The notes beneath the pieces are model-generated. The model saw only the letters and a list, made by a program, of their open reading frames with translations. It made no database searches and had not been told where the DNA came from. This document shows, piece by piece, positions 25,176 to 33,658 of a stretch of 52,337 bases of DNA (position 1 is the first letter of the stretch; every line of letters begins with the position of its first letter). This DNA comes from Hyphomicrobiales bacterium (GTDB lineage: Bacteria; Pseudomonadota; Alphaproteobacteria; Rhizobiales; NORP267). The stretch lies in assembly GCA_021775875.1 (NCBI GenBank), contig JAJFHA010000006.1, positions 1-52,337 on the forward strand, read 5' to 3'. A program made the position numbers and the translations under genes.

Positions 25176-25225
25176 ATTGAGTTTCTCTGTTTGATGGATT
25201 TGGTCTGCACTGTACTTAATGAGTT

Positions 25226-25252
25226 GTATATTTGCTGCATAGTCAGCATATT
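25226..25252. promoter_or_regulatory. Dyad between GST and LysR genes
   Basis: TGCTG (25233-25237) and CAGCA (25244-25248) are inverted around six bases inside a longer AT-rich imperfect palindrome (ATATT...TATT). It lies in the shared 129-base promoter region, where LysR proteins usually bind T-N11-A-type dyads. Candidate operator by position and symmetry. Confidence 0.45.
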
Positions 25253-25304
25253 TAAGTTTGATCAGAGCAAATATGCGCCCTTTCAAATTGGAGATCGAAC
25301 AAAA

Positions 25305-26183
25305 ATGAATTGGGATGACATGAAGGTGTTTTTGGCGATTGCCCAGGCAAAGGGCCTGAAAAAGGCCGCATACAGGCTAGGTATCCACCACACATCCTGT
25401 GCCAGAAAAATCAAAGCCCTGGAAACCGCGTTAGGAACCAAACTTTTTGACCGCCTTGCCAGTGGCTATGAACTGACACCGGCAGGAGAGCATTTGCGCA
25501 TTTCCGCTTCTAAAATCCAGGATGAATTCAACACCATTGAATGCGACCTTACGGGCCAGGACGCGCGTCTTGAAGGCGATATCTGCGTCACGATCCCTAA
25601 TGGATTCGCCACCCATCTCCTGATGCCAGGTATCGCAGATTTTATGGATATCTATCCTGATGTGAATGTGGAGATCAACATGACCTACGCGTACAGGGAT
25701 CTGGCCCGACGCGAGGCCGATGTGGCGATCCGTCTTACCGACAACCCGCCCGAATCTCTCGCGGGCAAAAGAGTGGGCCGCGTGTATAGCTCAGCTTATG
25801 CCAGCGCTCAGTATCTCGAAACCCATGACCCGTTGAATGACCCGAGTTCCTGTCACTGGCTTGGTTGGGGCGATGCCGCCAATCATTTGCAATGGGCCGA
25901 GAAAAAGAAATACCCAGATATTCCGGTACGCGGGAATATGTATTCCGACGTCCTTCAATTATCAGCCATCAAATCTCATATGGGAATTGCCTCATTGCCT
26001 TGTTATATAGGGGATAGAGAAGCCGGGATAAAGCGGATTGCGATGGCTGAACCTGTGCCAAGGGACTGGATTTGGGTGCTTGCGCATAAAGATATGATGT
26101 CCAATGCGCGGGTAAGGGCCTTTATGGGCTCCATATCTACTTTTTTCGACCAACACAAAAACGTCGTGGAAGGCAGAAGCTAG
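25305..26183 (+). CDS. LysR-family transcriptional regulator
   Basis: This 292-residue regulator has an N-terminal winged helix (residues 1-60, MNWDDMKVFLAIAQAKGLKK then KIKALETALGTKLFDR) and a periplasmic-binding-like effector domain (about 88-290). It starts at the ATG just before NWDD; upstream in-frame sequence overlaps the GST gene and is not coding. It is divergent from GST, typical of LysR autoregulation and activation of the neighbouring operon. It ends 4 bases before the IS6 type B copy at 26188 but appears complete. Confidence 0.92.
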   Translation: MNWDDMKVFLAIAQAKGLKKAAYRLGIHHTSCARKIKALETALGTKLFDRLASGYELTPAGEHLRISASKIQDEFNTIECDLTGQDARLEGDICVTIPNGFATHLLMPGIADFMDIYPDVNVEINMTYAYRDLARREADVAIRLTDNPPESLAGKRVGRVYSSAYASAQYLETHDPLNDPSSCHWLGWGDAANHLQWAEKKKYPDIPVRGNMYSDVLQLSAIKSHMGIASLPCYIGDREAGIKRIAMAEPVPRDWIWVLAHKDMMSNARVRAFMGSISTFFDQHKNVVEGRS

Positions 26184-26187
26184 CAAA

Positions 26188-26995
26188 GGCATTGTCAGAG
26201 GAAAATGACTTGAGCCGGTAGGGGACATTTCATAGCGTTGTCGGATGAGAAATCCATTCCGCTACTTTAAGACTTCCCCCGAGATTATCCGCCTGGCGGT
26301 CATGATGTATGTTCGATTTCCCTTTTCACTTCGAAATGTTGAGGATCTGCTCCACGAGCGTGGGGTCGATGTGAGCCATGAGACTGTACGTGCCTGGTGG
26401 AATAGGTTTGGGCCGATATTTGCTGCACAGATCAAAAATAGGCGGTCTGAACTACAAAGAAATTGATCAAATTGGCGATGGCATCTGGACGAGGTGTTCG
26501 TGAAGATCAATGGCGAAACCCACTATCTCTGGCGCGCCGTTGATCACGAAGATGAGGTTCTTGAAGTTTTTGTCACCAAGCGGAGGAACCATACCGTTTC
26601 ATTGCTGTTTCTACGCAAAGCAATGAAACGATATGGCAGCCCAAAGGTCATTGTGACGGATAAACTGCTGTCCTATCGGGCAGCCATGAAAGAGCTTGGC
26701 AACGAAGCACACCAAGAAACGGGGCATAGGCTCAACAATCGAGCGGAAAACGCACATCAACCATTCCGGCGACGAGAACGAGCAATGTTGAAATTCAGAA
26801 GTGCAAAATCACTTCAGAAATTCACGTCGATCCATGCCTCAACCCACAATCATTTCAATAAAGAACGACATCTAAATCGCCGCAATCATTTCAAGGAAAG
26901 CCGTTCGCAGGCGCTTGCCGAATGGCGGCAGCCCGTCGCCTAACAAAAATCTATATGCGGTTTGGCTCGCCTATATATTTTCCTCTGACAATGCC
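26188..26995 (+). mobile_element. IS6-family element type B, copy 2 (808 bp)
   Basis: It has left repeat GGCATTGTCAGAGGAAAAT and right repeat TTTTCCTCTGACAATGCC. It is in direct orientation with copy 1 at 13195, so the two could mobilise or delete the 12-kb segment between them by homologous recombination. The flanks (CTAGCAAA and CATCCAAA) are not a target duplication. Confidence 0.88.
26245..26943 (+). pseudogene. IS6-family transposase with one nonsense codon
   Basis: This is a close relative of the intact 13252-13950 transposase and the same length. A TGA at 26464-26466 replaces a Trp codon, splitting the helix-turn-helix part (MRNPFRYFKTSPEIIRLAVM onward) from the DDE part. Catalytic D, D and E are all retained downstream (WHLDEVFVKI, IVTDKLLSYR, NRAENAHQ). 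A single base change separates it from an open frame, so decay is recent. Confidence 0.9.
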
Positions 26996-27006
26996 CATCC
27001 AAAAGC

Positions 27007-27105
27007 TACCGATTATCTGGGTGAGGCGCTTGTATGAGATTTTTTGTCATCCGACGATATTACATGCCTGTCGGGGAACGGTCACCAAGTTACCGTGACA
27101 GTACC
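27007..27105 (-). mobile_element. IS6-family type A, internally deleted relic
   Basis: From CCGATTATCTGGG it jumps to GCTTGTATGAGATTTTTTG and continues to the right terminal repeat ACCGTGACAGTACC. Compared with the copy at 22239, most of the transposase is deleted and only the left stub and the right end remain. Confidence 0.65.
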
Positions 27106-27110
27106 GTTGA

Positions 27111-27154
27111 GATGCAGCCTGGCTCGCCTAAATATTTTTTCCTCTGACAATGCT
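27111..27154 (+). mobile_element. IS6-family type B, right-end relic
   Basis: ATGCAGCCTGGCTCGCCTAA followed by ATATTTTTTCCTCTGACAAT matches the last 40 bases of the type B elements. It directly follows the type A relic, again placing type A inside type B sequence. Confidence 0.65.
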
Positions 27155-27155
27155 G

Positions 27156-27316
27156 GCGAAACCATTCTACTCGAACGCCAAAGAATCAAACGAAACACAT
27201 TCAATCAGCGGTGTTTGCAATACCGCAACAAAGTCACCTAATATCAACAAACTGATAAGCCAACATCTCGCTTAAGCTAGGCAGCAATCGCTCCCAAAAA
27301 CCCTGACGACAGATAA
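27156..27316 (+). repeat. Degenerate IS-end-like repeat, copy 2, with a coding-like tail
   Basis: 27245-27316 aligns with 20227-20300. Just before it, an open frame (ETILLERQRIKRNTFNQRCL...) ends in TAA at 27239-27241 and looks like the C-terminal tail of a transposase. The element's identity is unresolved. 27317-27387 is the leader of the next gene. Confidence 0.45.
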
Positions 27317-27387
27317 GACACAGCTGCTCCCGCCATTGCGTAATGGTTGAAAAACAGAAGCGGTATATTCAAACTAGGATTCAAATC

Positions 27388-28365
27388 ATGACAGTAGTCG
27401 ACGTTCATACGCATATGCTCAATGAAGCGTGGGTAAACACAATCGCGGAACATGGTAAGTGCTATACGATTAAAGAATTAGGGGGGCAACGGGTGATCCA
27501 CATGGACGGCGCTCCCTTCATGACCTTGATGGACGGCATGTTCGATTATACCAAGCGTATCGAGAACATGGATAGGGCGGGGGTCGATGTAGCCATCGTC
27601 TCTCTAACCTGTCCTAGCGTCTATTGGGGAGGCGAAGACCTGAGCACTCGTACGGCGCAAATGATGAACGAAGATATGGCCGAGCAGCAACGTAAATGGC
27701 CAGACCGGATTCGCTATTTCGCCACCCTGCCATGGCAGTATCCCGACAAAGCCGTGACCGAATTGGCGCGCGCTTGCGAAAACGGCGCTGTCGGGGTGTT
27801 CGTCTCAGCAAATATCAGCGGAATGACCCTCACAGACAAGAAAATCGCCCCAATCTGGGACGAAATTAACCGGCGCGGTCTACCGGTGCTGCTCCACCCT
27901 ACCGCTCCTCCGGGGGCCGGAGAGATGGATTTAGTCAACTATAATCTGACCGCGTCAATGGGTTTCATGTTCGATACATCCTTGGCTGTTTCCCGCATGA
28001 TTTTCGATGGATTTTTTGACCGCTACACGGACCTCAAGATCATAGCTGGGCACGGTGGTGGCTTCCTGCCTTATCAGGCTGGACGTTTGGATATGTGCTA
28101 TAGAAACATGCCTCCTTGCCGGGAGAAAATCTCGCGTCCACCAAGTACCTACCTGTCGCAAATCTATTACGACTCGGTGATCTTCACGCAGGGCGCCCTA
28201 GACTTGTGTGTCAATGTTGGCGGAGCCGACAATGTTCTATATGGGTCCGATTACCCCCACAATATCGGCGACATGTCGGGATGCCTGGGACGCGTAGACT
28301 CTCTTCCTGCCTCGGTTCGCCAAAGGGTCAGGGGCGATAATGCCATTCGGATTTTCGGATTGTAG
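27388..28365 (+). CDS. Amidohydrolase of the ACMSD-like (amidohydrolase 2) family
   Basis: This 325-residue TIM-barrel metal-dependent hydrolase/decarboxylase starts at the ATG of MTVVDVHTHML, with AGGATT about 9 bases before it. Metal and catalytic residues are visible as HxH in DVHTHM, His in LLHPTAP, His in IIAGHGGGFLPYQAGR and Asp in LYGSDYPHNIGD. The family decarboxylates aromatic or enolic acids (ACMS, gamma-resorcylate, 5-carboxyvanillate) or hydrolyses related rings. It lies between IS6 debris and a flavin monooxygenase on the same strand, consistent with a small aromatic-degradation cassette. The substrate is unknown. Confidence 0.87.
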   Translation: MTVVDVHTHMLNEAWVNTIAEHGKCYTIKELGGQRVIHMDGAPFMTLMDGMFDYTKRIENMDRAGVDVAIVSLTCPSVYWGGEDLSTRTAQMMNEDMAEQQRKWPDRIRYFATLPWQYPDKAVTELARACENGAVGVFVSANISGMTLTDKKIAPIWDEINRRGLPVLLHPTAPPGAGEMDLVNYNLTASMGFMFDTSLAVSRMIFDGFFDRYTDLKIIAGHGGGFLPYQAGRLDMCYRNMPPCREKISRPPSTYLSQIYYDSVIFTQGALDLCVNVGGADNVLYGSDYPHNIGDMSGCLGRVDSLPASVRQRVRGDNAIRIFGL

Positions 28366-28682
28366 GCGGTTTTTCTCTTGGGCCGGCAGGCAAGCTAAAA
28401 GCGGCTCAACGGAAGTAAAGATGCCAACAATGAAGTTGGATATTTTGCGGGCTTGCTGGCCAGGGCAATATTTTTCTGATTGGCGTCACCTGGCCGCTTG
28501 ATATCCGACGATTGCAGGATTTCATTCGGCTGACTCAAGCTTCTTTGACAAAGCCCAACCTCATTGTCTGCAAACCGAAAAAAGAAAACCGTTGGATATT
28601 GAGCACATTGCAGTTGCCGGTGCTGGACAAACTGGCGCAATCGCAATCGCAAGGCTACACTCAGTCAGAAAAGGGCCCAGAA
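28366..28682 (+). other. Inter-gene region with a broken coding-like frame
   Basis: These 317 bases separate the amidohydrolase from the monooxygenase. A short frame at 28421 (MPTMKLDILRAC...) stops at TGA near 28499 and continues in phase to HIAVAGAGQTGAIAIARL near 28620-28660, which contains a GxGxxG dinucleotide-binding pattern. It may be debris of an oxidoreductase or dehydrogenase gene, or chance. Confidence 0.25.
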
Positions 28683-29981
28683 ATGTCAGTTGAAAAGGAC
28701 TCAAAGGTGTCGATTGAAAAGGTAGATACGCTCGTTGTCGGTGGCGGCCAGGCCGGCGTGGCTATGAGCGAACACCTGAGCAATTGTGGCGTGCCCCACC
28801 TCGTCCTGGAGCGGCACCGAATTGCTGAACGCTGGCGTTCGGAAAGATGGGATTCTTTGGTTGCTAATGGCCCTGCCTGGCATGATCGATTTCCGGGTCT
28901 GGAGTTTGCCAACACCGACCCTGATGTCTTTGCCCCTAAGGAAATGGTTGCAGACTATTTTGTCGAATACGCGGAAAGGATCAACGCGCCTATCCGCTGC
29001 GGTGTCGAGGTAAAGGAGGTCCAGAGGAATGTTGGCCGGTCTGGTTTCCTTGTTAAAACGTCGGATGGCGTGATTGAAGCTAACAACGTGGTTGCCGCTA
29101 CCGGACCCTTTCAATGCCCTGTCACTCCAACTGTTGTTCCCGAAGATGCAGGCGTTATGCAGATGCATTCGAGTGCCTATCGCAATCCCAGCCAGTTGCC
29201 TGAGGGCGCTACGCTGGTCGTCGGAGCGGGGTCTTCGGGGGTGCAGATCGCAGATGAACTCTTAGCTGCAGGAAAGCGAGTTTATCTCTCTGTCGGCCCG
29301 CATGATCGCCCTCCTCGGAGCTATCGCGAACGCGACAATGTCTGGTGGCTCGGGGTCCTCGGCAAATGGGAAGCCGCGACCCCCGGGCCGGGCACGGAAC
29401 ATGTCACGATCGCTGTGAGCGGTGCCCGAGGGGGCCGCACCATCGACTTTCGGCGTCTTGCCGCTCAAGGGATGATGCTCGTAGGCCGAACCGAATCGTT
29501 CAAGGATGGTGTGATGGCTTTCGCGTCGGACCTTGCCGACAATATTAGGCATGGGGATACGAACTATCTGTCGGTGCTAGACGAAGCCGATGCCTATATT
29601 GATCGCAATGGTCTCAATCTTCCCGAGGAGCCTGAAGCCCGCAAGATCGGACCGGACCCGCAATGTATGACCGATCCCATTCTTGATCTGGATCTCGCGG
29701 AAGCTGGCATAACCTCGATCATTTGGGCAACAGGATTTGCAGTTGATTATAGCTGGTTGAAGGTCGATGCGTTCGACGAAGAAGGCAAGCCGAAGCATCA
29801 ACGCGGTGTTTCGTCTGAGCCAGGAATCTATTTCCTAGGATTGCCATGGTTATCGCGGCGGGGGTCCTCTTTCATCTGGGGCGTTTGGCACGACGCCAAA
29901 TTTCTGGCGGACTATATTTCCACGCAACGCTCATATTTGGCATACCGTGTTTCCGCGCGAAGGAAGATCGAAGGTTCATAA
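28683..29981 (+). CDS. Flavin-containing monooxygenase (FMO/CzcO-like)
   Basis: This 432-residue FAD/NAD(P)H-dependent oxidoreductase has an FAD Rossmann motif VVGGGQAGVAM (about residues 15-25), the FMO-type RWRSERWDSLVANGPAWHDR stretch, an NADPH-binding VVGAGSSGVQIADEL (about 180), and the late ATG-containing motif IIWATGFAVDYSWL. It probably hydroxylates or oxygenates an organic substrate. The ATG at 28683 starts the protein cleanly, with AGGGCC upstream; the frame opens at 28512 but the extra sequence is unlike the family. It is downstream of the amidohydrolase (317-base gap) and bounded on the right by IS6 type C. Confidence 0.87.
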   Translation: MSVEKDSKVSIEKVDTLVVGGGQAGVAMSEHLSNCGVPHLVLERHRIAERWRSERWDSLVANGPAWHDRFPGLEFANTDPDVFAPKEMVADYFVEYAERINAPIRCGVEVKEVQRNVGRSGFLVKTSDGVIEANNVVAATGPFQCPVTPTVVPEDAGVMQMHSSAYRNPSQLPEGATLVVGAGSSGVQIADELLAAGKRVYLSVGPHDRPPRSYRERDNVWWLGVLGKWEAATPGPGTEHVTIAVSGARGGRTIDFRRLAAQGMMLVGRTESFKDGVMAFASDLADNIRHGDTNYLSVLDEADAYIDRNGLNLPEEPEARKIGPDPQCMTDPILDLDLAEAGITSIIWATGFAVDYSWLKVDAFDEEGKPKHQRGVSSEPGIYFLGLPWLSRRGSSFIWGVWHDAKFLADYISTQRSYLAYRVSARRKIEGS

Positions 29982-29984
29982 AGT

Positions 29985-30775
29985 GGCATTGTCACGTTAA
30001 CCAGCAGCAGGCGTAGGAAACCCCATTGGCATTTTTCACGCGGCCGAGCTTGCAGTTTTCCATACATTGAACGCGTCGATGCGATCTTGCTTGAAGATGG
30101 TTCTGTTGAGTAAATGCCGTTGGAGATAGAAAGTGTTGTAAGTGGCCGATTGTACATTGAGAAATCTCTGTGCGGAGCCAGGTGACTTGAATTTTTGCAT
30201 CTTTCGTTCCCTTCACCGCACCGGCTGGTGGAAATTCTCGGCACGGTTATTTGTCCGCTTGTTATCGACATGCTCTGCACTTAGTCCAATCATTCTGAAG
30301 GCCATGTGATATGGTCGAAGCTTGTCGGTTACAAACCGGATCGGTGCCCAGCCCTGTTTCTTCAGGAATTTGCGCATCAACTCCAATACCGCCTTGGCTG
30401 AACCAGGAAGTCGAGAACCTCGCCTTCATTGTCGACCGCACGCCACAGCCAATGTCGGTTGTCACGGATCACGGTGACCATTTCTTCCAGGTGCCAGTAG
30501 TCGCTAGGAGTTGGTCGTGATTTTCGTAATTTGACAGCAATTGGCGCACCAAACTTTAGAAACCAACGCCTGACCGTTTCATATGAAACATCCAATCCGC
30601 GTTCTGCCAGCAGATATTCAATATCCCGGTAACTCAAGGTGAACCGTGCATAAAGCCAAACTGCATGGCGGATTATATGAGGTGAGAAACGATGGCGTTT
30701 GAAGGAGATATTCTGCATCTCAAAAGGCTACTTTGATATGCTATCCAAATGCCAGCCAGTTAACGTGACAATGCT
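29985..30775 (-). mobile_element. IS6-family element type C (791 bp)
   Basis: The left repeat is GGCATTGTCACGTTAAC and the right repeat GTTAACGTGACAATGCT, enclosing one decayed transposase. It differs clearly from types A and B in coding sequence. The flanks (CATAAAGT and AGAAATTG) are not a target duplication. It begins 4 bases after the monooxygenase stop and ends about 65 bases before the coxC promoter candidate. Confidence 0.85.
30036..30718 (-). pseudogene. IS6-family transposase with frameshift and stop
   Basis: It begins MQNISFKRHRFSPHIIRHAV with the helix-turn-helix motif YARFTLSYRDIEYLLAERGL, and the WHLEEMV site replaces the usual WHLDEVF (first catalytic Asp changed to Glu). A deletion of about 11 bases near 30375 after DFLVQ shifts the frame; sequence resumes as FVTDKLRPY and NRAENFHQPVR. 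A TGA at 30213-30215 follows that motif, at the codon equivalent to the stop in the type A copy at 8638. It is inactive. Confidence 0.85.
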
Positions 30776-30839
30776 AGAAATTGAACCAAGCGGGTGTCCA
30801 GGAGACTAGGGGCACCTCACCATCATACCGCAGACTAAG

Positions 30840-30869
30840 TTGACAAAATTATCCGATTTTTGTGATATT
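30840..30869 (+). promoter_or_regulatory. Candidate promoter for the cox cluster
   Basis: TTGACA at 30840-30845, an 18-base spacer and GATATT at 30864-30869, about 100 bases before coxC. The core resembles the region upstream of the hydro-lyase gene at 20345. Confidence 0.5.
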
Positions 30870-30970
30870 GGTATGGCTAACGCGGTTTCTAGGATTCCAT
30901 TTCTTGCTAATATAGGCTGACCAAAATCTTATATTTTCAATAAGGGATTGCTGGAACAGTTGGAGGGAAC

Positions 30971-32146
30971 ATGCTGCTAGAGGTGGTTTATTCACCAACT
31001 CTTATTCTGGGCTCGCTGGCTGTCGCGATCATGGGATCGTTCACGGCTTTGCGTCTGACCTCCAATCTTCGCGATCTGACAGCAGGTCAGCGCAAGTTTC
31101 GGGTCACGCAGGGTGCGCTGGCGTTAGGCACCGGCATCTGGTCCATGCATTTTACCGGGATGCTTGCGGTGTCGCTGCCGATCCCGATCAGTTTTGATCC
31201 GTTGCGCACACTGGCGTCCGCGCTTCTCGCAGTGCTGGTTGTCGGCATGGCGCTTTTGTCGTTGCATTTCGGCGTCAGAACAAAGACACGGATTTATATT
31301 GCCGGGATTATTACCGGCCTCGGTATTGTCAGCATGCATTATCTGGGCATGAGTGCGATATCGGCAAATTGTATCGTGACTTACAGTCCAGCCGGGATTT
31401 TGCTGGCAATCGGCATTGGTATCGCGTCGTCGATAGCGGCGATTGAGCTCGCCTATGGCAATCGATCGCTTCTCAGCATTTCAGCTGGTTCTGTGGTTTT
31501 GGGATTAGCTATTTCCGCGATGCATTATTCGGCGATGTATTTTACGGTTTTCAGCCTTGGGGTGGAACTGACCCATGTTCCGACTTCTCTTCTGGATACC
31601 GACCAGATGGCGCTGGTTGTGGTGCTGTCTTCTTTTGTGCTCTCCGGACTATTCCTTTTGATGACCATGCCAGGCGACAACCGGTTTCAACTTGGCGGGC
31701 AAGATATTGCCCCAACAAGTGATGTTGCGGCACGGTTGGGTGAGCAGGATCAAAATACGTCAAGCGCGGTTTCGGTTGACACCTCAACGAACGGCACAAT
31801 TGTCCCGCAGAAACAAATCAATATTCCCTATGAGCGCAACAAAGTGCTCAGGTTCCTGCCTGCCAACACAATTAAAGTTATAAAGGCGGATGGTCATTAC
31901 TCACGTATCAATAACGGCGAAGGGGATTTGTTCTGTCCGTGGTCGATTTCGCGGATAGAGAAAAAACTGGATCCGGCGGATTTCATGCGCACCCACCGCA
32001 GTTTCATTGTCAACAAAACTCACATTACCGGCTTTCGACGTGATGGTGACAAGGCGTTCTGTATTGTCGGCACTGACAACGGCATCGAAATTCCGGTCAG
32101 CCGTTCCCGGGTAGCGGAAATGCGTAAGGTCCTCCAACTGAACTGA
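30971..32146 (+). CDS. coxC: CoxC-like MHYT sensor with LytTR DNA-binding domain
   Basis: This 391-residue membrane regulator has about seven transmembrane segments forming an MHYT domain (residues 8-235). The signature repeats MHFTGM, MHYLGM and MHYSAM are thought to bind a metal able to sense CO, O2 or NO. A linker follows, then a C-terminal LytTR DNA-binding domain (about 285-391, with KVIKADGHYSRI, FMRTHRSFIVNKTHI and IPVSRSR). CoxC and CoxH of Oligotropha have this architecture and gene position. It has GGAGGGA before its ATG and lies upstream of coxMSLDEF in the same direction, so it probably governs CO-dependent expression. Confidence 0.88.
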   Translation: MLLEVVYSPTLILGSLAVAIMGSFTALRLTSNLRDLTAGQRKFRVTQGALALGTGIWSMHFTGMLAVSLPIPISFDPLRTLASALLAVLVVGMALLSLHFGVRTKTRIYIAGIITGLGIVSMHYLGMSAISANCIVTYSPAGILLAIGIGIASSIAAIELAYGNRSLLSISAGSVVLGLAISAMHYSAMYFTVFSLGVELTHVPTSLLDTDQMALVVVLSSFVLSGLFLLMTMPGDNRFQLGGQDIAPTSDVAARLGEQDQNTSSAVSVDTSTNGTIVPQKQINIPYERNKVLRFLPANTIKVIKADGHYSRINNGEGDLFCPWSISRIEKKLDPADFMRTHRSFIVNKTHITGFRRDGDKAFCIVGTDNGIEIPVSRSRVAEMRKVLQLN

Positions 32147-32223
32147 GCGCAATCGACTTAATCCGCATTTAGCGCAAGAATCCCGCAGTTCGTGCATTCA
32201 AATCGACTGCCGCCCATTGGCAC

Positions 32224-32273
32224 TCCCTCCTGCCAAACGTTCGAATCTAGAATGTAAAAAAAAGCAGGAGGGA
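32224..32273 (+). promoter_or_regulatory. Stem-loop sequestering the coxM ribosome binding site
   Basis: TCCCTCCTGC (32224-32233) is a perfect 10-base complement of GCAGGAGGGA (32264-32273), which contains the coxM Shine-Dalgarno sequence; the ATG is at 32276. Inside the loop, ACGTTC (32237-32242) pairs with GAATGT (32250-32255, one G-U), followed by eight A residues. The mRNA could therefore hide or expose the coxM start. Confidence 0.7.
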
Positions 32274-32275
32274 AC

Positions 32276-33139
32276 ATGATACCGGGTTCATTTGAATATC
32301 ACCGACCATCGTCGCTTGCCGACGCTGTCGGATTGTTGTCGTCATTAGGTGACGATGCGTTGTTGGTAGCTGGCGGACATAGCCTTATCCCGATGATGAA
32401 ATTCCGCATGGCCGTGCCTGAGCATCTGGTAGATCTTCAGGATGTGAAATCGCTGAAATCCATTTCACTAGATAGTGGTCAGATTTCGCTCGGTGCGATG
32501 GTTACACAGGCTGAAATAATCCTGTCTGATGAGCTGCATGTAGCCTGTCCCATACTTCGCGAAGTTTCTTATCAGATTGCCGATCCGCAAATCCGTAATC
32601 TGGGTACCATCGGCGGCAACGTTGCCAATGGCGATCCGGGCAATGACATGCCGGCGATTATGCAGGTTTTGGACGCAACATATATTCTGACTGGCCCGGA
32701 TGGCGAGCGGGAAATTGCGGCACGCGAATTTTATGAAAGCGCATTTTTTACGGCGCGTCAGGACAACGAAATCCTGACGACGATCCGTTTTGCCGCTCCT
32801 GCAGCGGGGCATGGCTCTTCATATGTCAAACAGAAACGCAAGATTGGCGATTATGCAACAGCTGCTGCCGCGGTGATCGTGACCATGTCGGGTGACACCT
32901 GCGCGTCCGCATCTATCGGATTGACGAATGTCGCAGATACACCACTTTGGGCTGAAAATGCCGCCTCCCTTCTGGTTGGATCGTCGCTTGATGGTGAAAC
33001 GATTAAGGCCGCAGCAGACGCCGCCAAGGCAATCACCGATCCGGCAGATGATGGCCGTGGGCCCAAAGATTATCGCACCCATATCGCAGGCATCATGGTG
33101 CAACGCGCCATCGCAAATGCCGTTGACCGTGCCAAATAA
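32276..33139 (+). CDS. coxM: Carbon monoxide dehydrogenase medium (FAD) subunit CoxM
   Basis: This 287-residue flavoprotein subunit of aerobic molybdenum CO dehydrogenase passes electrons from CoxS iron-sulfur clusters to the respiratory chain. FAD-binding motifs are visible: AGGHSLIPMMKFRM (about residues 32-45) and TIGGNVANGDPGNDMPA (about 111-127). The length equals that of the Oligotropha protein (288). It precedes coxS and coxL in the canonical M-S-L order. A strong AGGAGGG ribosome binding site is paired in a stem-loop just upstream, which may control its translation. Confidence 0.95.
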   Translation: MIPGSFEYHRPSSLADAVGLLSSLGDDALLVAGGHSLIPMMKFRMAVPEHLVDLQDVKSLKSISLDSGQISLGAMVTQAEIILSDELHVACPILREVSYQIADPQIRNLGTIGGNVANGDPGNDMPAIMQVLDATYILTGPDGEREIAAREFYESAFFTARQDNEILTTIRFAAPAAGHGSSYVKQKRKIGDYATAAAAVIVTMSGDTCASASIGLTNVADTPLWAENAASLLVGSSLDGETIKAAADAAKAITDPADDGRGPKDYRTHIAGIMVQRAIANAVDRAK

Positions 33140-33165
33140 ATTGCGTCATGACGCTGGAGAATTAA

Positions 33166-33657
33166 ATGTCTGAAATCAATATCAATATGACCGTGAACGG
33201 TCAAAAAATCGAGGCGAGCGCCGATCCGCGCACGCTGCTTATTCATTTTCTGCGCGAGGATCAAAACCTCACCGGACCCCATATTGGCTGCGATACAAGC
33301 CATTGTGGTGCGTGCACCGTTGATATGAACGGCATGTCAGTGAAAGCCTGCACCGTCTTTGTCGGGCAGGCCAATGGTGCTGACATTGTGACCATTGAAG
33401 GTATCGCACAAGCAGATGGAACGCTGCACGCGCTTCAGGAAGCGTTTCGCCAACACCACGGTTTGCAATGTGGTTTTTGTACTCCTGGCATGATTACCCG
33501 GGCCTATCGTTTATTGCAGGAAAATCCCTCCCCTACGGAAGAGGAAATTCGTTACGGAATTTCCGGAAATCTGTGCCGGTGCACAGGGTATCAGAATATC
33601 GTCAAGGCCATACAGGTCGCCGCCGAAGAACTGTCCGTTAAGGAGGCCGCAGAATAA
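33166..33657 (+). CDS. coxS: Carbon monoxide dehydrogenase small (2Fe-2S) subunit CoxS
   Basis: This 163-residue subunit has two [2Fe-2S] clusters. The plant-ferredoxin-type N-terminal domain has cysteines in [13 protein letters not shown] plus a later Cys, and the C-terminal four-helix domain has CGFCTPGMI and CRCTGYQNI. It relays electrons from the Mo-Cu site in CoxL to FAD in CoxM. It lies 26 bases after coxM and ends one base before the coxL ATG, so the three subunits are tightly coupled. Confidence 0.95.
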   Translation: MSEININMTVNGQKIEASADPRTLLIHFLREDQNLTGPHIGCDTSHCGACTVDMNGMSVKACTVFVGQANGADIVTIEGIAQADGTLHALQEAFRQHHGLQCGFCTPGMITRAYRLLQENPSPTEEEIRYGISGNLCRCTGYQNIVKAIQVAAEELSVKEAAE

Positions 33658-33658
33658 C

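Noticed and set aside
24630-25304. N-terminal extension of the LysR regulator to 24630
   Set aside because: The extension is antisense to the GST gene and crosses the divergent promoter; the LysR fold starts at 25305.
28512-28682. N-terminal 57-residue extension of the flavin monooxygenase
   Set aside because: The FAD motif is expected within the first 20 residues, and a suitable ribosome binding site precedes the ATG at 28683.
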